From NCBI RefSeq assembly GCF_958979055.1, contig NC_084897.1:21625628-21689627 (forward strand): a stretch of DNA of 64,000 nt. Reading direction: 5' to 3'. The first letter of the stretch is position 1; each line of letters opens with the position of its first letter. A program made the position numbers and the translations under genes. The DNA is from Alnus glutinosa (lineage: Eukaryota > Streptophyta > Magnoliopsida > Fagales > Betulaceae). This document shows positions 47,675 through 60,855 of the stretch, piece after piece. Below the pieces are notes generated by a model. That model had not been told where the DNA came from and made no database searches. It was given only the letters and a program-made list of their open reading frames with translations.

Positions 47675-47905
47675 TGTTAGAATATATTCAGAAGATATAT
47701 TCTGAGACATATGGTCCCACAGTCAACCACCCCACATGCCTACAATCCCTGTAATCACTCCTGTAATTATGCCTGTAATCACTCCTGTAATTATGCTATC
47801 ACACTGTCATCACATAGATGATTACCTCTATATATACTCATTGTATCTCTATTAATAAAAGTGAATAAACTGCAATATTCCATTATTCATCAAGTGATTT
47901 CAACA
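47675..47905 (+). mobile_element. Probable copia solo LTR
   Basis: Begins TGTTAGAATATATTC, contains CTCTATATATACTCATTG (TATA) and ATTAATAAAAGTGAATAA (polyadenylation-like), and ends GTGATTTCAACA, the style of short plant copia LTRs. No partner LTR or primer-binding site follows. AACAT is found at both borders but overlaps the LTR end, so the duplication is ambiguous. Confidence 0.55.
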
Positions 47906-48226
47906 TGGATCTATCACATTTAATTAATAAGATTAGACCTCTTAAACCTAAACCTTGATACAGCGTGTGGAGTTTAGGACATATTGAAGCATGATGTTCC
48001 ATAAGGATTTACCTTTTACATAATTGATAAAAGAAAAAGAAAAAGGAATGTGTATATGACTATATTAGGGGGACATTGAAATTTTTTGGTAATTTAAAAG
48101 GAGACATTGGTACAATTAATAATTTAAAAATATTGACCATGAGGTGATAGATTTAAGGACCCTATTCTTATATGTATTTTTCTCTTATTATCTGTAAACT
48201 AACACAATCAAATAAGCCTATACAAG

Positions 48227-48347
48227 TTCTCAAGGAGTAGCTCAATCGGCTGGGGACCACGTCTCGTGAAGCGGATGTCACTAGTTTGAATCTGTCATCC
48301 CCTCTTGTGTGGACATGTCAAAAAAAAAAAAAAAAAAAAAAAAAAAA
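48227..48347 (+). mobile_element. tRNA-derived SINE copy, best preserved
   Basis: The head GGAGTAGCTCAATCGGCTGG carries an A-box-like motif. CTAGTTTGAATC is B-box-like, and TGTGGACATGTC precedes a 28-base A tail (48320-48347). It is flanked by AAGCCTATACAA (48214 on) and AAGCCTAGACAA (after the tail), a target-site duplication. Longest of three copies here. Confidence 0.8.
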
Positions 48348-48667
48348 GCCTAGACAAAAGTGGAATAAGATCCTCCTAAATTCTAGTAAAATAAAAGAGA
48401 AACTATTTCACAATTTTAATTTTCTTTTGTTGTATATATATTTGTATATAATACCACATCATTTAAGAGTCATCTCATCAGCCACGTTGCACCCAACCAA
48501 TGACCACTAAAACCTTTCACTGAGCCTCAACCGTTCGATCTCACAGTGGCCCCACTTGCAAACCCGAATCACCCAAACCAACGTGGCCGATTCCAGAGTA
48601 AGAGCTTATAGACCAAACTTACGGTACCCCAAAAAAACCCATTTAGCAAAGCAGTCCTTAATAGTCA

Positions 48668-48676
48668 AAACCCTAG
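48668..48676 (+). promoter_or_regulatory. Telo-box in the eL22 leader/promoter
   Basis: AAACCCTAG about 65 bases before the inferred 5' UTR splice donor (near 48741). Telo-boxes near the start of transcription are typical of plant ribosomal protein genes. Confidence 0.65.
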
Positions 48677-49550
48677 CCTCCACCACTCTCTCGCGTTCTA
48701 TTCCCTTCTCTCTCGCTGCGCAGCTCCAGCCTTGTCACACGGTACCTCTTTCTCTCTCTCTCTCTGTTTGTTTTCTGAGAAAACGATGGAAAGTTAGGAA
48801 AGATATGTTTGGTTTATGGGAAACTTCTGTTTTTTTCTTTGTTTGTTCAAATTGCTTGTGTTGTTTTTGGTACTTTGATATGCCAAATGGTTGTAGCAGT
48901 TGATGTATAGTTTGAGATCTTCATTGTCTCGCAATGGAACTGACTGAAATACTAAGATTCAGTACTTGGGTCTCTCTTCTTTTCCCGGATTTTCTCAGCA
49001 ATCAAACAGGGACAAGATTTGACTATGTCTGTGTGCCTGTAATACGAGTTTGCCCACTAGTTGGTTATGTGTATTTGCTTTTCTGTTTAGACTCCCGAGT
49101 GTTACACTCCCACGTATGTATGTACGTGCATATTCTGTGCTCTGTGCGCGAGTTCGCGCGGTTTGATTTTAATTGACTCCTTTGCTTGGATATAATAGGC
49201 AAAATGTATATTCATTTGTGTGTATGTATATATGGACGTATGTGGTTTGCATTTATGTGATGTGTTTCAAAAGCATGTTATTTATTTGTGGATAACTGAG
49301 AACTAATCAGAGGTGTATGTATGTACGGGTTGATGGATATATGTTTTTTGCGTGTTTTAGAATGTGGGAGGATTGCTTGTCGGCTTAATACCCATAATGT
49401 TAATGACAATTCTATATTCTTTTGCATTAGTTTTGAGGGGTAATCAAGAATTTATGGAATGTCTACGCTGATTTGTTTTTCAGTGACTCATACCCAGTAA
49501 TTTGATGAGCATTTTTATTCTTTTGCGTGGATTGCAGAGAATAATCAGAA

Positions 49551-51011
<1,461 letters not shown>

Positions 51012-51640
51012 TAAGTTTAAATCAGATTAGTTGTTAAGAACTTCATTTACCTTGTTCTAATTTGGAGCTTTCCTTTTTTGTTTGCTGTCTTTGCTTTGTG
51101 ATGCTGCTTCTTGTTTATACTGATGCGGTTTTAACAATTTTGTTTCTGAAATTAGAGATCATGAATTATTCCAACTGTTGGATTGGTAATATAGAAAGTC
51201 TTATTCGTGGGTGAATCCAGATTTGTTGTTTTAGTTTTCTGTCTGAGGTTCCAAGTTGTGCCTGGTTCTTTATTTTTGAGCTTTCTTTACTTGCTTTAAT
51301 GCACTTAATCCATAACTCGTGGAATTGAACATGTTAGTGGATTATTTATGAAATATTGATTGATCAGTTGACAGATGATCCGGTTGTTATCTCATTTTAC
51401 ATAATCCAGGTGATCTGTAATCAATATTGCAGCCTTCCAGACTCTTAAACTTTGTGAACAATCCAGGCTGCATCCCATTACAAACCCTCTTCAAACATGA
51501 ATGTGGAGTTTCTTTTTTAAAATGACATTTACTTCTGTTCGTAATTTGAAATTATTCAAACTAATCTAATAAATTCGAAAAAAGTTCTGAATCTATTTTA
51601 AGTCTACTAGATAAATAATTCTTAAGAAAGAACATAGAAA
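51012..51640. other. eL22 3' flank
   Basis: 3' untranslated and downstream sequence of the eL22 gene. Nothing else recognised. Confidence 0.4.
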
Positions 51641-51839
51641 TAAGAATAGTTAACGGGTTTAAGAATCCTTTTCTAGATGAGGGACTTTTTTGGCGCGTGT
51701 GGGGTTTTCGTTGTGGTGGGGGTTTAAGATTGGGTTAGCCCGGGTGTAAACGGCACCATATAGGTGGATATTACTGGATAATACCTTTATTTGCTTTTGT
51801 ATCTGTATTTTGGGTGGGTAGAATCTACCAATAACCCTT

Positions 51840-52330
51840 AGAGGTAGCGTCGGCCTCCTTTGGGGTGGCCGCATGCCACCCTTGGCCTCATCTGGGGTGG
51901 CTTGCGGGCCACCCCATATCACGCTAGGGGTGGGCCGTGAGCCAACCCCAGTCGATTGGGGTGGCCTTGGGGTTACCCCATGGGCCGAGGGTGGTGCTCG
52001 ACCACCCTCATGAGCTTGGGGTGGCGGCGAGCCACCCAAAGGTTGTTGGCGCCGCCTTTGGGGTGTCTTTGCTTCTTTCTTTTTTAAAAAACTAATAATA
52101 AAAAATAAAATTAATTTTTAGGTTTTATATATTATATTTTTAATATGTTAATTTTTTTATTATTATTATTAAGAGTGACAAATGTCATCATTCTATTGGT
52201 GATGACACGTGGTACACTAATGTAATATATCAAGTGTTTTGACAGAATTTGATTATAGAGACTACATTATTACTTTGTCATATCGTGAGGACTTCTGAAT
52301 TATTTTTTATTTTAGTACGAACGATTTGTA
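51840..52330. mobile_element. Truncated foldback-family member with GGGGTGGC core
   Basis: 51850-52070 is a GC-rich block of GGGGTGGC and GCCACCCC motifs in alternating orientation. 52180-52330 resembles the right arm of the 13621-14311 element (CTATTGGTGATGACACGTGG, GACAGAATTTGAT, then a degenerate TTGTCATATCGTGAGGAC). The left arm is not recognisable. Confidence 0.6.
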
Positions 52331-52754
52331 ATTTCAGCCACTCACAAAGAATGATTTTGCATATATATCTTTTTTTTTTAAAATATCTTTTTTTTTTAAA
52401 AAAATATCTTTATCTACTAATTAATAAATACAAAGGGTAATTTTGGTTTTTTAATAGTCAAATAAATGTATTTTCAGAACATTTTGGTCAAATCTAATTT
52501 TCTTTCAAAGATAACGGTCAAGACTGACGGAGATGGTTAACTCATAATAGATTAACAGTTTGTAATGCCATATTATGACACTTGTCAAGTAATGGTATGT
52601 GTTTTTTTGATTTAGTAGTGGTATGTGTTGATTGTTGTATTAAGAGCGTTGTTTGATTCCTTTTGTTGATACAGTTTTTTGTATGGTGATATGTCAACGA
52701 ATGGTTGGTGTGACTACTCTTGGGATCTGCAAAATAACAAACATTGCGTAAGAG

Positions 52755-52992
52755 GGACAAAAATTTCCTAAAAATCGGTTTGCAAGAAATATCTTACAAC
52801 TCACATATAAGAGTGACATATGTCCTTTAAGCATGTGAGAATCACATTTTTTTTATTAATGCTATTTAAAAACAATGTGAAAAACACGTGCTATTAAAAC
52901 ATGTGCTTTTCACATATCAAGAGACACATGTCACTTTTACATGTGGGTTGTAAGACATTTCCTATAAACCGGTTTGCAAGAAATTTTTGTCC
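52755..52992. mobile_element. Foldback MITE
   Basis: GGGACAAAAATTTCCT at the left is inverted as AGAAATTTTTGTCC at the right. Sub-terminal arms (ATCTTACAACTCACATATAA and ATGTGGGTTGTAAGACAT) also pair. About 238 bp, non-coding, followed within about 10 bases by a 17-base G run (53003-53019). Confidence 0.7.
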
Positions 52993-53019
52993 ACGTCCGC
53001 CCGGGGGGGGGGGGGGGGG

Positions 53020-54720
53020 TCCGACAATTCCGTTCCGATGCTTAAGTCAAAGGGTAGTTAGAATATGGGCAGAGTAATTTCTGGCAACATAGAATATACC
53101 TTGGTATCTGAGAATACCCCTTTAGGGTTGGAGAATAGCTAGGATATTCAGAGTTCCCGGTTTATGTGGGGAGTTGGCAATTGAAGACGACGTGGTTCTA
53201 GGTGTACGGACACTTCGGGTTCCATGACCGCTTATCTTGGGCACACGATCCATTTATGAAAGACGCGTGATTGAAGTAGCTTATGACGCACGATCTAGGT
53301 ATGCATTGTTCGTGTTTCTTATATCTCGAGTAATCTCTAGATATCTGCGGACTCTGATAACCGGACTCGACTACCCGGGTTAGGTGAATCGGGTTGGGCC
53401 CAAATAAACTCTGATGGGCTTTAATGTTTGAGGATATGACAAATATTTTCCCTAACACTTTTCTTGAAAATGTTGGGACAATTAAGATGAGAGCAGGGCG
53501 GTTATCCCTTGCAACTCTCCTTTCCTCATTCTCTGAACCATAGGCTGGCCGATCCACTTGCATGGGGGCTTGTGGTTTTGGGCCCAATTGCCTGGCCCCA
53601 ATGGGTCTCTATAGCTCGGGTCCTTTTGGGTGGATACGAGTATATCATATACGTTTTTGAAAGTCTCACATATCGGTTAATTTTCACAAGTTAGGGTGAT
53701 TGTTATAACATAATTGGACCCAAATTCATATATGGACTTAAGTTTTTAAATTGAATGATTTCTAAGCATATTATATGAAATTCTACCCGAAAGGCCAACG
53801 CAACACCAATGACGGCCGGGCCTCCAAGGTATTTGGGTCTTACCCCGTATCTAGCCCTTGGTTGAATTGGCTCTGATTACAATAGGAAAACGAGACCACA
53901 GCACACCCCACGAAGACTTGTTGAAACGAGAAATCTTTATAACCTTTTTTTTGTACTTGGTCATCGTAGAATACAAACGGTGTCCCTTTTGACAAATAAT
54001 AATGCACAAGTAAGGATAGTGTCCTGTGAACACCTAGATTTAGGCTGAAGCCTCCCTTTCTCTTACGATCATGGGATCTCTCGATTTTCTTGATCGCCAG
54101 GCACTATATCAGTAAAGGGATGGCACCCGATTTAGCTCCCAGCGACCGCTAACTTTGATAACCTTTGTCTACTTCGAATAGTTTGTCAACAGCGAGTGGA
54201 TCCTAGCATGGTCTAGTCACTTCAACAGTAAGTGCCAATTACCAGGGAAGAATCACCTCATGCATACAAATACAGCTAGACCTTGATTCTCTCCAAGGTC
54301 TCATACACATAATACAAGAACTCCCCCTAATAACGAGTGGCAGCTAATCGCTCCAAACACCACGTTGTATCTCGAGATTGGCGAAATAGGGGAGTCACTT
54401 GCATGAGAAAGATTGAGCAGTATAAAAAGGCAAGGAAACCCCCAAGGTAAACATGCTCAACTGGTACTTAAAAAAAAGAAAATGCTGACTTGAGCATCAG
54501 AATCAGAATGGCTTTGGCTCTAATTGAAGACCCTCTTACGCTCTTCTTGTCTCAGAGGAACAAGGTTCGACAAAAATGAAGAAAGCCCATCCTTTAATGT
54601 GTGGCCTAGAAAATACGGGCCGTGGCTTCGATACATAAAACGATGCACCAAAAATTGCACTGACAAGAACATAATTATACATAACAGCATTTATTTCATT
54701 GATTTATATACTGTAGCTTA
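53020..54720. other. Probable degraded LTR-retrotransposon sequence
   Basis: Base composition is more balanced than surroundings. 54420-54510 has an LTR promoter-like part (AGTATAAAAAGGCAAGGAAA, then GCTGACTTGAGCATC, resembling the R region of gypsy LTRs). No protein domain, primer-binding site or clear borders seen. Confidence 0.35.
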
Positions 54721-57090
54721 CAAGTGTTAGCTGAATTCAGATTTGAACAAGTCAAATTTTGTATAGAGAGTATAAGATAATTCAATGTGCTTAGTGAACG
54801 AACCCTTCAATTATATTCATTTGCTCAGTGTAAGAACATTTTCACAAAAGTATACATCGAACGATATTACTTACAGGACTGCCAAATAGGATGGGGCCAC
54901 CTGCTTGATCAGCATGACATGTGGCGAATCAGACTCAAGGCATGAAGACCCCACCATGTGACATAATCATTTGTTCAAAGCAATTTTCCTTTCTTCAAAG
55001 TTGAAACCATGAGATTCGTGCATTGCGTGTCCAAAGCCTCCCATAATATTATTCTTGGCTTTTACACCATTGCTTGCATTTTAAGGTTCTCCATGTTTGT
55101 CTCCCCTTCCCCACTTCAAATTCCAACACCCTACTAAAGTCTACAGGCTACTACTGCCTTATCAAAAACAAACGTATATACTACAGACACCAAAAAGAGA
55201 AAAGAGAAAAAAGAAAAAACACCCAGCAGCGTCCCCCACTTTCTAAGGCATAGTGATCAGAGTACTGCGTACCGCTTGCTTAGAAGACCTTCTTTTTGAC
55301 TGCCAAAACTGGCTTCGTCAACCTTACGCCATCTTTACCTCGGCTCTGCCAACATGAGACAGGTGTAAACGTGTGTGTTTGCTTCAGCTTATATATGCTC
55401 TGTAGTCTGTAGTCTGTACTAGTACTCCATTTAACTGGAGCAGGCAGGCAGGCAGAGAGAGAGAGAAAGTGAAAGAGAAATATGCAAAAGTTCAGATACT
55501 GGTTGTTTACATCATTCAAATTGGTAAAGCTAAAGCACTTCAATGGGTTGGGTAAAAAAATAGTTTCTTCTTTTTACGTACAATCACTTTTTCTCTTCTC
55601 TCTCTCTCTTTTTTTTTTTTTTTTATTCACTGTACTACTTAAAAGCATCTATGTAATTATTTTAGTTATTCAAAATATACTTTTTTTTATTATTATTATT
55701 ATTAATCTTTCACGACGGATTTCAACAAATTATTTATTACACACTCTACCTCTTTTAAATTGAGAAAGGGAGAACGTGGTAGAAAAAAAATATAATAATA
55801 ATAATAAAAAAAAAATAGACTAAAAGGTCTTGCCGTAAACTTTCGTATATAAAAGTCCACCATAACTTAAAGTATAAAGTTTATTGTAACAAAATGGATA
55901 AAGATACTCTATCATACAATATATGATGGATGGATAAAGTGAGTCACATGCAAAATCTGCTGGAGATGCTCGATCTAAGCAATAGAGTATTCACATTAGC
56001 TCAACAAATATTTAACTAAAAAGTATATACTTTTTATTTTAGCTACTATTTTTTTCTTTTTTTTTAAAAAAAAAAATACTTACATTCAACTCAACATTTT
56101 AACTTTTCACTTTGATTATTTCATTTAAAATATTCTCTTTTTAATATTCTTAAAAAGAGAAAGAACAAGATTTTATTATTATTATTAACATAAATTAAAA
56201 TTATGTATTGTTGAGTTACATTGCTAAACAGTAGCAGTTCAACAAATTCTTAGCTATTTTGACTAGCTGGTGTGAAGCTTTTTTTAGAATTTTTTCCAGC
56301 ACCCCCTGTGTGAGTGAAACTAGGTGAAGCTTAGTATTCAGGTTAAGAAGAACTGGAGAGTTAAGCCAGTAGGAATAGGTTAAAACTATAGACTCCTGAG
56401 AGAGCTTATTAATTATTACCACAGTTAAGGCCCAGTTTGACTGAAGACGGATGCCTCAACTGGCTAGCTTTACAGAGTAAAACTCTGAGCAAGAAATTAT
56501 TTTGATATCGTTCATCAGAACACTCATGATCATAATTACATGCTCATATGAGCTTCAGCAATCAGATCAGATCAGAGCTCGTTAATTCTCGCTATCTATT
56601 TCTTCTTTAACAGTGTTCTGCAATTGTTCGATTGACAAAAAAAAAAACGAAAGTAAAACATTGAAATGTACAGTGACGGCAAAAAACAGTGCATGTGTAT
56701 GCTGATTTAGCCTCTCGCCTTTCAGGTACAGTTATTCTGAGAAAGATGGTCCTTTGCTACAGCAAATTGGGAGGTGTGGGTCATCATCATCTAATATATG
56801 GGACCATGCATGATGCATCCATATTGTCAACTCTCTATCAATATTCTCTGTTTCTCTTCCCTTCCTAGATCTAAACGCCATAATTTGTATCACAACATAT
56901 ATATTTAACAAAAACATAGCACGTAAATTGACACATTTTACAGTATATATATGCAACCAGAAAGAGAAATTAAGTCATGGAGTAGTAGAGAAACAGAGAG
57001 AAATTAAGGTAGTGAATGATATATATAATCATCTTACAAATTCACGTCTGTGTGTGTGTACTTCTGCAAGGAGAACGAACGAGCTAGACA
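54721..57090. other. Intergenic sequence downstream of MIR164
   Basis: AT-rich with small microsatellites (GGCA/GA near 55441-55470, TTA near 55690). No protein gene recognised. Confidence 0.4.
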
Positions 57091-57105
57091 GAGAGAAAGG
57101 GTGAG

Positions 57106-57190
57106 AAACCCATGTTGGAGAAGGGGAGCACGTGCAAAGTTCACTTTCAGCAAAAGCTTGCACGTGCCCTGCTTCTCCAGCAAGAGCTAC
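57106..57190 (-). ncRNA. MIR164: MIR164 microRNA precursor
   Basis: On the minus strand the 5' arm (57179 down to 57159) reads TGGAGAAGCAGGGCACGTGC plus a final A, the exact mature miR164 sequence. The 3' arm (about 57139-57115) reads GCACGTGCTCCCCTTCTCCA, the matching star strand. The two arms pair over 21 positions with 18 Watson-Crick pairs, one wobble and two mismatches, around a short loop (about 57140-57158). miR164 guides cleavage of NAC transcription factor mRNAs (CUC1/CUC2, NAC1, ORE1 type) and so shapes organ boundaries, lateral roots and leaf ageing. Which paralogue (a, b or other) cannot be told. Confidence 0.95.
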
Positions 57191-57274
57191 CCGCCCGTAG
57201 TAGTACTGTAACCATGCCAATCTTCTTCACTACAATTGAGCTGGAATGCATGAAAATGTGGAAAGAGCTCATGC

Positions 57275-57283
57275 ATTATATAG
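57275..57283 (-). promoter_or_regulatory. Putative TATA box of MIR164
   Basis: CTATATAAT on the minus strand, about 85-90 bases upstream of the hairpin. This is a plausible Pol II core promoter placing transcription start near 57245-57250. Inferred from position only. Confidence 0.55.
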
Positions 57284-57299
57284 AAGAAGTTCTTGCTAG

Positions 57300-58800
57300 A
57301 GAGAGAGAGAAAGAGAGAGACAGAGAGAATTAAAGAGATTGAGTCTTGGAGTGGGCATTCTTTAAAGACCCCATATGAGATGAGTAAGAAAGCAAGCAAG
57401 CAAAGGAAATAATTAATTTCCCTAGCTAGTGTAGTGTTGTTACTATGAAAAATAGCAGAGCGAGCTTAATGGGATTTTCTCATTTTCAACTGAAGAAAAA
57501 GAATTCAAAACCCTTTGAGAACATCTTGAAACTATGAATCCTTTGTCTTCTCTACTCTCTCTTTGAATGCGTGAACTGCACTGGCCTTTACCACTACTTC
57601 AATGCTGAAGTAGTGGTGCTATACACGGGCTGTGAGGTCAGTAGGTTTCGGCATTTGTGAGAATTGATAGCATGCAATAATAGATTTGACCCTGAGTTTG
57701 ACACGGCCCCAGTGAATCTTATTCTTACCGGTTTGATCAACTGATTGATTAGTGGTGGCCAATCTATTACGTATGTATGGGTCAGTCGTTGCACACTTTC
57801 TGCCGCCAAATAGAGCCTTCCAACTTCTCTTGTCCGAAATCTTTCTTACTCACCATCTTCTTCTTCTTCTTTTTTGTAATATATATATATATTTTGTTTT
57901 TTTGTTTCTTTTCTGATATTTTTTAGTTTTTTATTTTATTTTCTATATATATACATCGGTCTTGATAGATCTTACATTTCACTTCATGTATATGTATATA
58001 GTCCTTTTTTGGGTCTACCTTGTTATGCATTTTTTTCTACTTTATATCAAATTAATCACTTTTTATTTTTACTTAACAAAAAGATTCTCCTACAAGGGAA
58101 GGGGAGGTGAGAGGAGGGATATTACTAAACGGGGCCATAAATTATACCTAAAATGATTTCATGTCCTTTTTTTGTATGCAGGGCATCCACTAGCTAGGTA
58201 CAATATTACAGTTTTATCCAGGTGTGACGCCGAATTACAACTTACTAGTAAGTTATGGTCATGACCTGATGTTGTGCTATATTACACACTCATTGATGAC
58301 TATGACAGGATTGGGGTATCTATTCTCTATTCTTCTTTGGCAGTGATAATAAAATGTATGGAGAACAACAATGAGAAGTATAACACGAAAGAGCAACATC
58401 AATAATAAGGAGATAATGTGTTTTTTGAGAGATTGAGAGAAGATTCGAGAGACCGAGAGAAAGTATCTGCATAGCCTAGGTCGAATTCGGGGAGAAAATG
58501 TATATATCTTCAAAACGATGTTGTTTTTTACTTGGGAAAATCTTATCAAATTAACCAAAACAACGTCGTTTCTATAATTATTATTATTTTTTAAAAAAAA
58601 TACGAGTTGGTTTGAAAAAAGTCAGAAATTTAAAAGACTTTTCAACTCTAGCTTCGTTTTTTTTTTTTTGAAAGTCTGAATTCAAATCTAAGACCACATC
58701 CACCTACCTTCAAAAGCCAACGACCCACACAGATAGACAATCAAAATATCAGAAAAGTTGCACAACCCTGGTTTATACCACTTATTGGGGAAAAAATAAT
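57300..58800. other. Upstream region of MIR164, no other gene seen
   Basis: GA-rich tract at 57299-57326, otherwise AT-rich sequence. Regulatory elements of MIR164 may lie here; none identified with confidence. Confidence 0.35.
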
Positions 58801-58807
58801 TAGAAAG

Positions 58808-60850
58808 TGTAACATCTCGGTCCCATGATGGAAATATAAGCAGCCCACATAAAGAGTACGTGGTTTATAAAAATACTCATGGGAGCTAATTACTTACTAT
58901 GTGAAATTGGCCGGATTTTATAAGTAATTTTAGAGAAACTCCAAATTGATTAATAATTTCGGGATGAGAGCACATATGTGGCTAGTGTTTTTTTATTGAG
59001 TCATACAAATGGTATCAGAGCCACCTAATAATGCTATGTGTCACTGTTATCATTGCATGGTATGGCCCTGACGAAGATGTCAGGGGTTTAAGAGGGAATT
59101 TGTAACATTCCAGTCCCAGAATGAGAATATTAACGCTAAGTCTTACATTGTTTACTTACTATGTGAAACTGAGATTTATAAGTTGTTGGAGATAAAATTA
59201 ACCCTAGAGACACGTGGATTCAGAAACATCTCGGAGTTACGTCTCGGACATTTGTTACTACCCGTCTAGAAGTTACTTCTTGGACGTTCGTTACAACCCA
59301 TCTCGGAGTTAAGTCTCGGACACTCGTTCCGACCCAGCAAAGAAAAGATCGTCTAGGTATAAAGACGTCTCGGTCTTAACAATCCAGGTTATGGTATATA
59401 AAATATCCCGAGATCTCCTAGTCTGATCGGAGCGAACATATCTCGGATATTTGTGTCTCGGAGTAATAATGCCTCGGGGTGATATCGAGTCGGTGTGATA
59501 TCAAGTCGGTGTGACAACGTCTCGGAGTAACAACATCTCGGCTTTACACAACCTTGTTATGGTGCGGCGATATCCCAAGATCTCCAAGTCGGAGAGAACA
59601 TATCTCGGATATCATCACCTCGGAGGTTGGCTGAAGTGTGCCGCAGTCATCTTAGAATGCGATAAGGATAGAATCCCAGAAGATCAGGGATAAACCACAA
59701 TTCCATAATTAATGGGATAAGGTAGTTATTGATACGGAATCAAGTTTAAAGAGGTACAAACGCAATCAACTTCGGACTCTATAATCTCATTCGAATTCCC
59801 TAAAGATAAGGTTAAAGTTCAACCAAGGTAGGACTCAAACTCCTAATCCAACTAGGCGTCAAGAATTCTGGTAAGACCGCAAGTCCGACCTATAAATAAG
59901 ACAATCGCACCAGGTATGAGAGGACGAATTCTCTGAGCTCTTGAGATTGAAAACACTCTTCAGAAAATTGATTTGAACTGACTTAGGCATCGGAGTGGGC
60001 GTAGTCGGCACCCCCGACAAGTCTTTGTTCTTTTTGCAGGATCGAAGTTGTAGATCAGGATTGGAGCGAACATATCTCGGATATTTGTGTCTCGGAGTAA
60101 TAACGCCTCGGGGTGATATCGAGTCGGTGTGATATCGCCTCGGGGTGATATCAAGTCGGTGTGACAACGTCTCGGAGTAACAACATCTCGGCCTTACACA
60201 ACCCTGTTATGGTGGGGCGATATCCCGAGATCTCCAAGTCGGAGCGAATATATCTCGGGTATCATCACCCGGAGGTTGGCTGAAGTGTGCCGCAATCGTC
60301 TTAGAATGCGATAATGATAGAATCCCATAAGATCAGGGATAAACCACAATTCCATAATTAGTGGGATAAGGTAGTTATTGATACAGAATCAAGTTTAAAG
60401 AGGTACAAACGCAATCAACTTCGGACTCTACAATCTCATTCGAATTCCCTGAAGATAAGGTTAAAGTTCAACCAAGCTATGACTCAAACTCCTAATCCAA
60501 CTAGGCGTCAAGAATTATGGTAAAACCGCAAGTCCGGCCTATAAATAAGACCATCGCACCAGGTAGAACGAATTCTCTGAGCTCTTGAGATTGAGAACAC
60601 TCTTCAGAAAATTGATTTGAACTGACTTAGACATCGGAGTGGGCGTAGTTGGCACCCCCGACGAGTCTTTGTTCTTTTTGTAGGATCGAAGTTGTAGATC
60701 AGGATCAGCAGCGAATCACCAGGCGACACATCACCATACCGGAAACTGTACCAACATAAGTGATTAATCTATGAAAACTCTAAATTGACTAGTCATATTG
60801 AGATAATAGCACAGATGCATGTAGCTAACGTTTTTCCCTGTTTCGTTACA
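58808..60850 (+). mobile_element. TRIM-type element with its 3' LTR split by an insertion
   Basis: 5' LTR 58808-59007 (TGTAACATCTCGGTCCC to TCATACA). AA and then a primer-binding site TGGTATCAGAGCC (59010-59022) follow. The internal segment is only 93 bp, ending in a purine stretch AAGAGGGAA. The 3' LTR is 59101-59183 plus 60762-60850 (ending GTTTCGTTACA), interrupted by the element at 59184-60756. Flanks GAAAG (58803-58807) and GAATG (60851-60855) are a near-perfect 5 bp duplication. No coding capacity. Confidence 0.85.
59184..60756 (+). mobile_element. LTR-like element nested in the TRIM (solo LTR with internal duplication)
   Basis: Starts TGTTGG, ends CCAACA, and is flanked by a perfect 5 bp duplication TAAGT (59179-59183 and 60757-60761). 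Inside, about 635 bp is present twice in tandem (59429-60062 and 60063-60705). Each copy contains CTATAAATAAGAC and GGCATCGGAGTGGGCG or ACATCGGAGTGGGCG, typical of gypsy LTR promoter and R regions. Many TCTCGG words and short GTGATATC repeats lie within. No coding sequence. Confidence 0.8.
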
Positions 60851-60855
60851 GAATG

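Noticed and set aside
48240..48292. Possible tRNA gene
   Set aside because: Box A and B resemble a tRNA, but there is no cloverleaf; the A tail and target duplication make it a SINE.
51659..52039. 126-codon minus-strand frame rich in Gly/Pro
   Set aside because: Translation of the GGGGTGGC repeat core of a foldback element; composition is repeat-driven.
59511..60167. Frames with repeated ISPRG-type words on the minus strand
   Set aside because: Products of short repeats inside an LTR-like element, not a protein gene.
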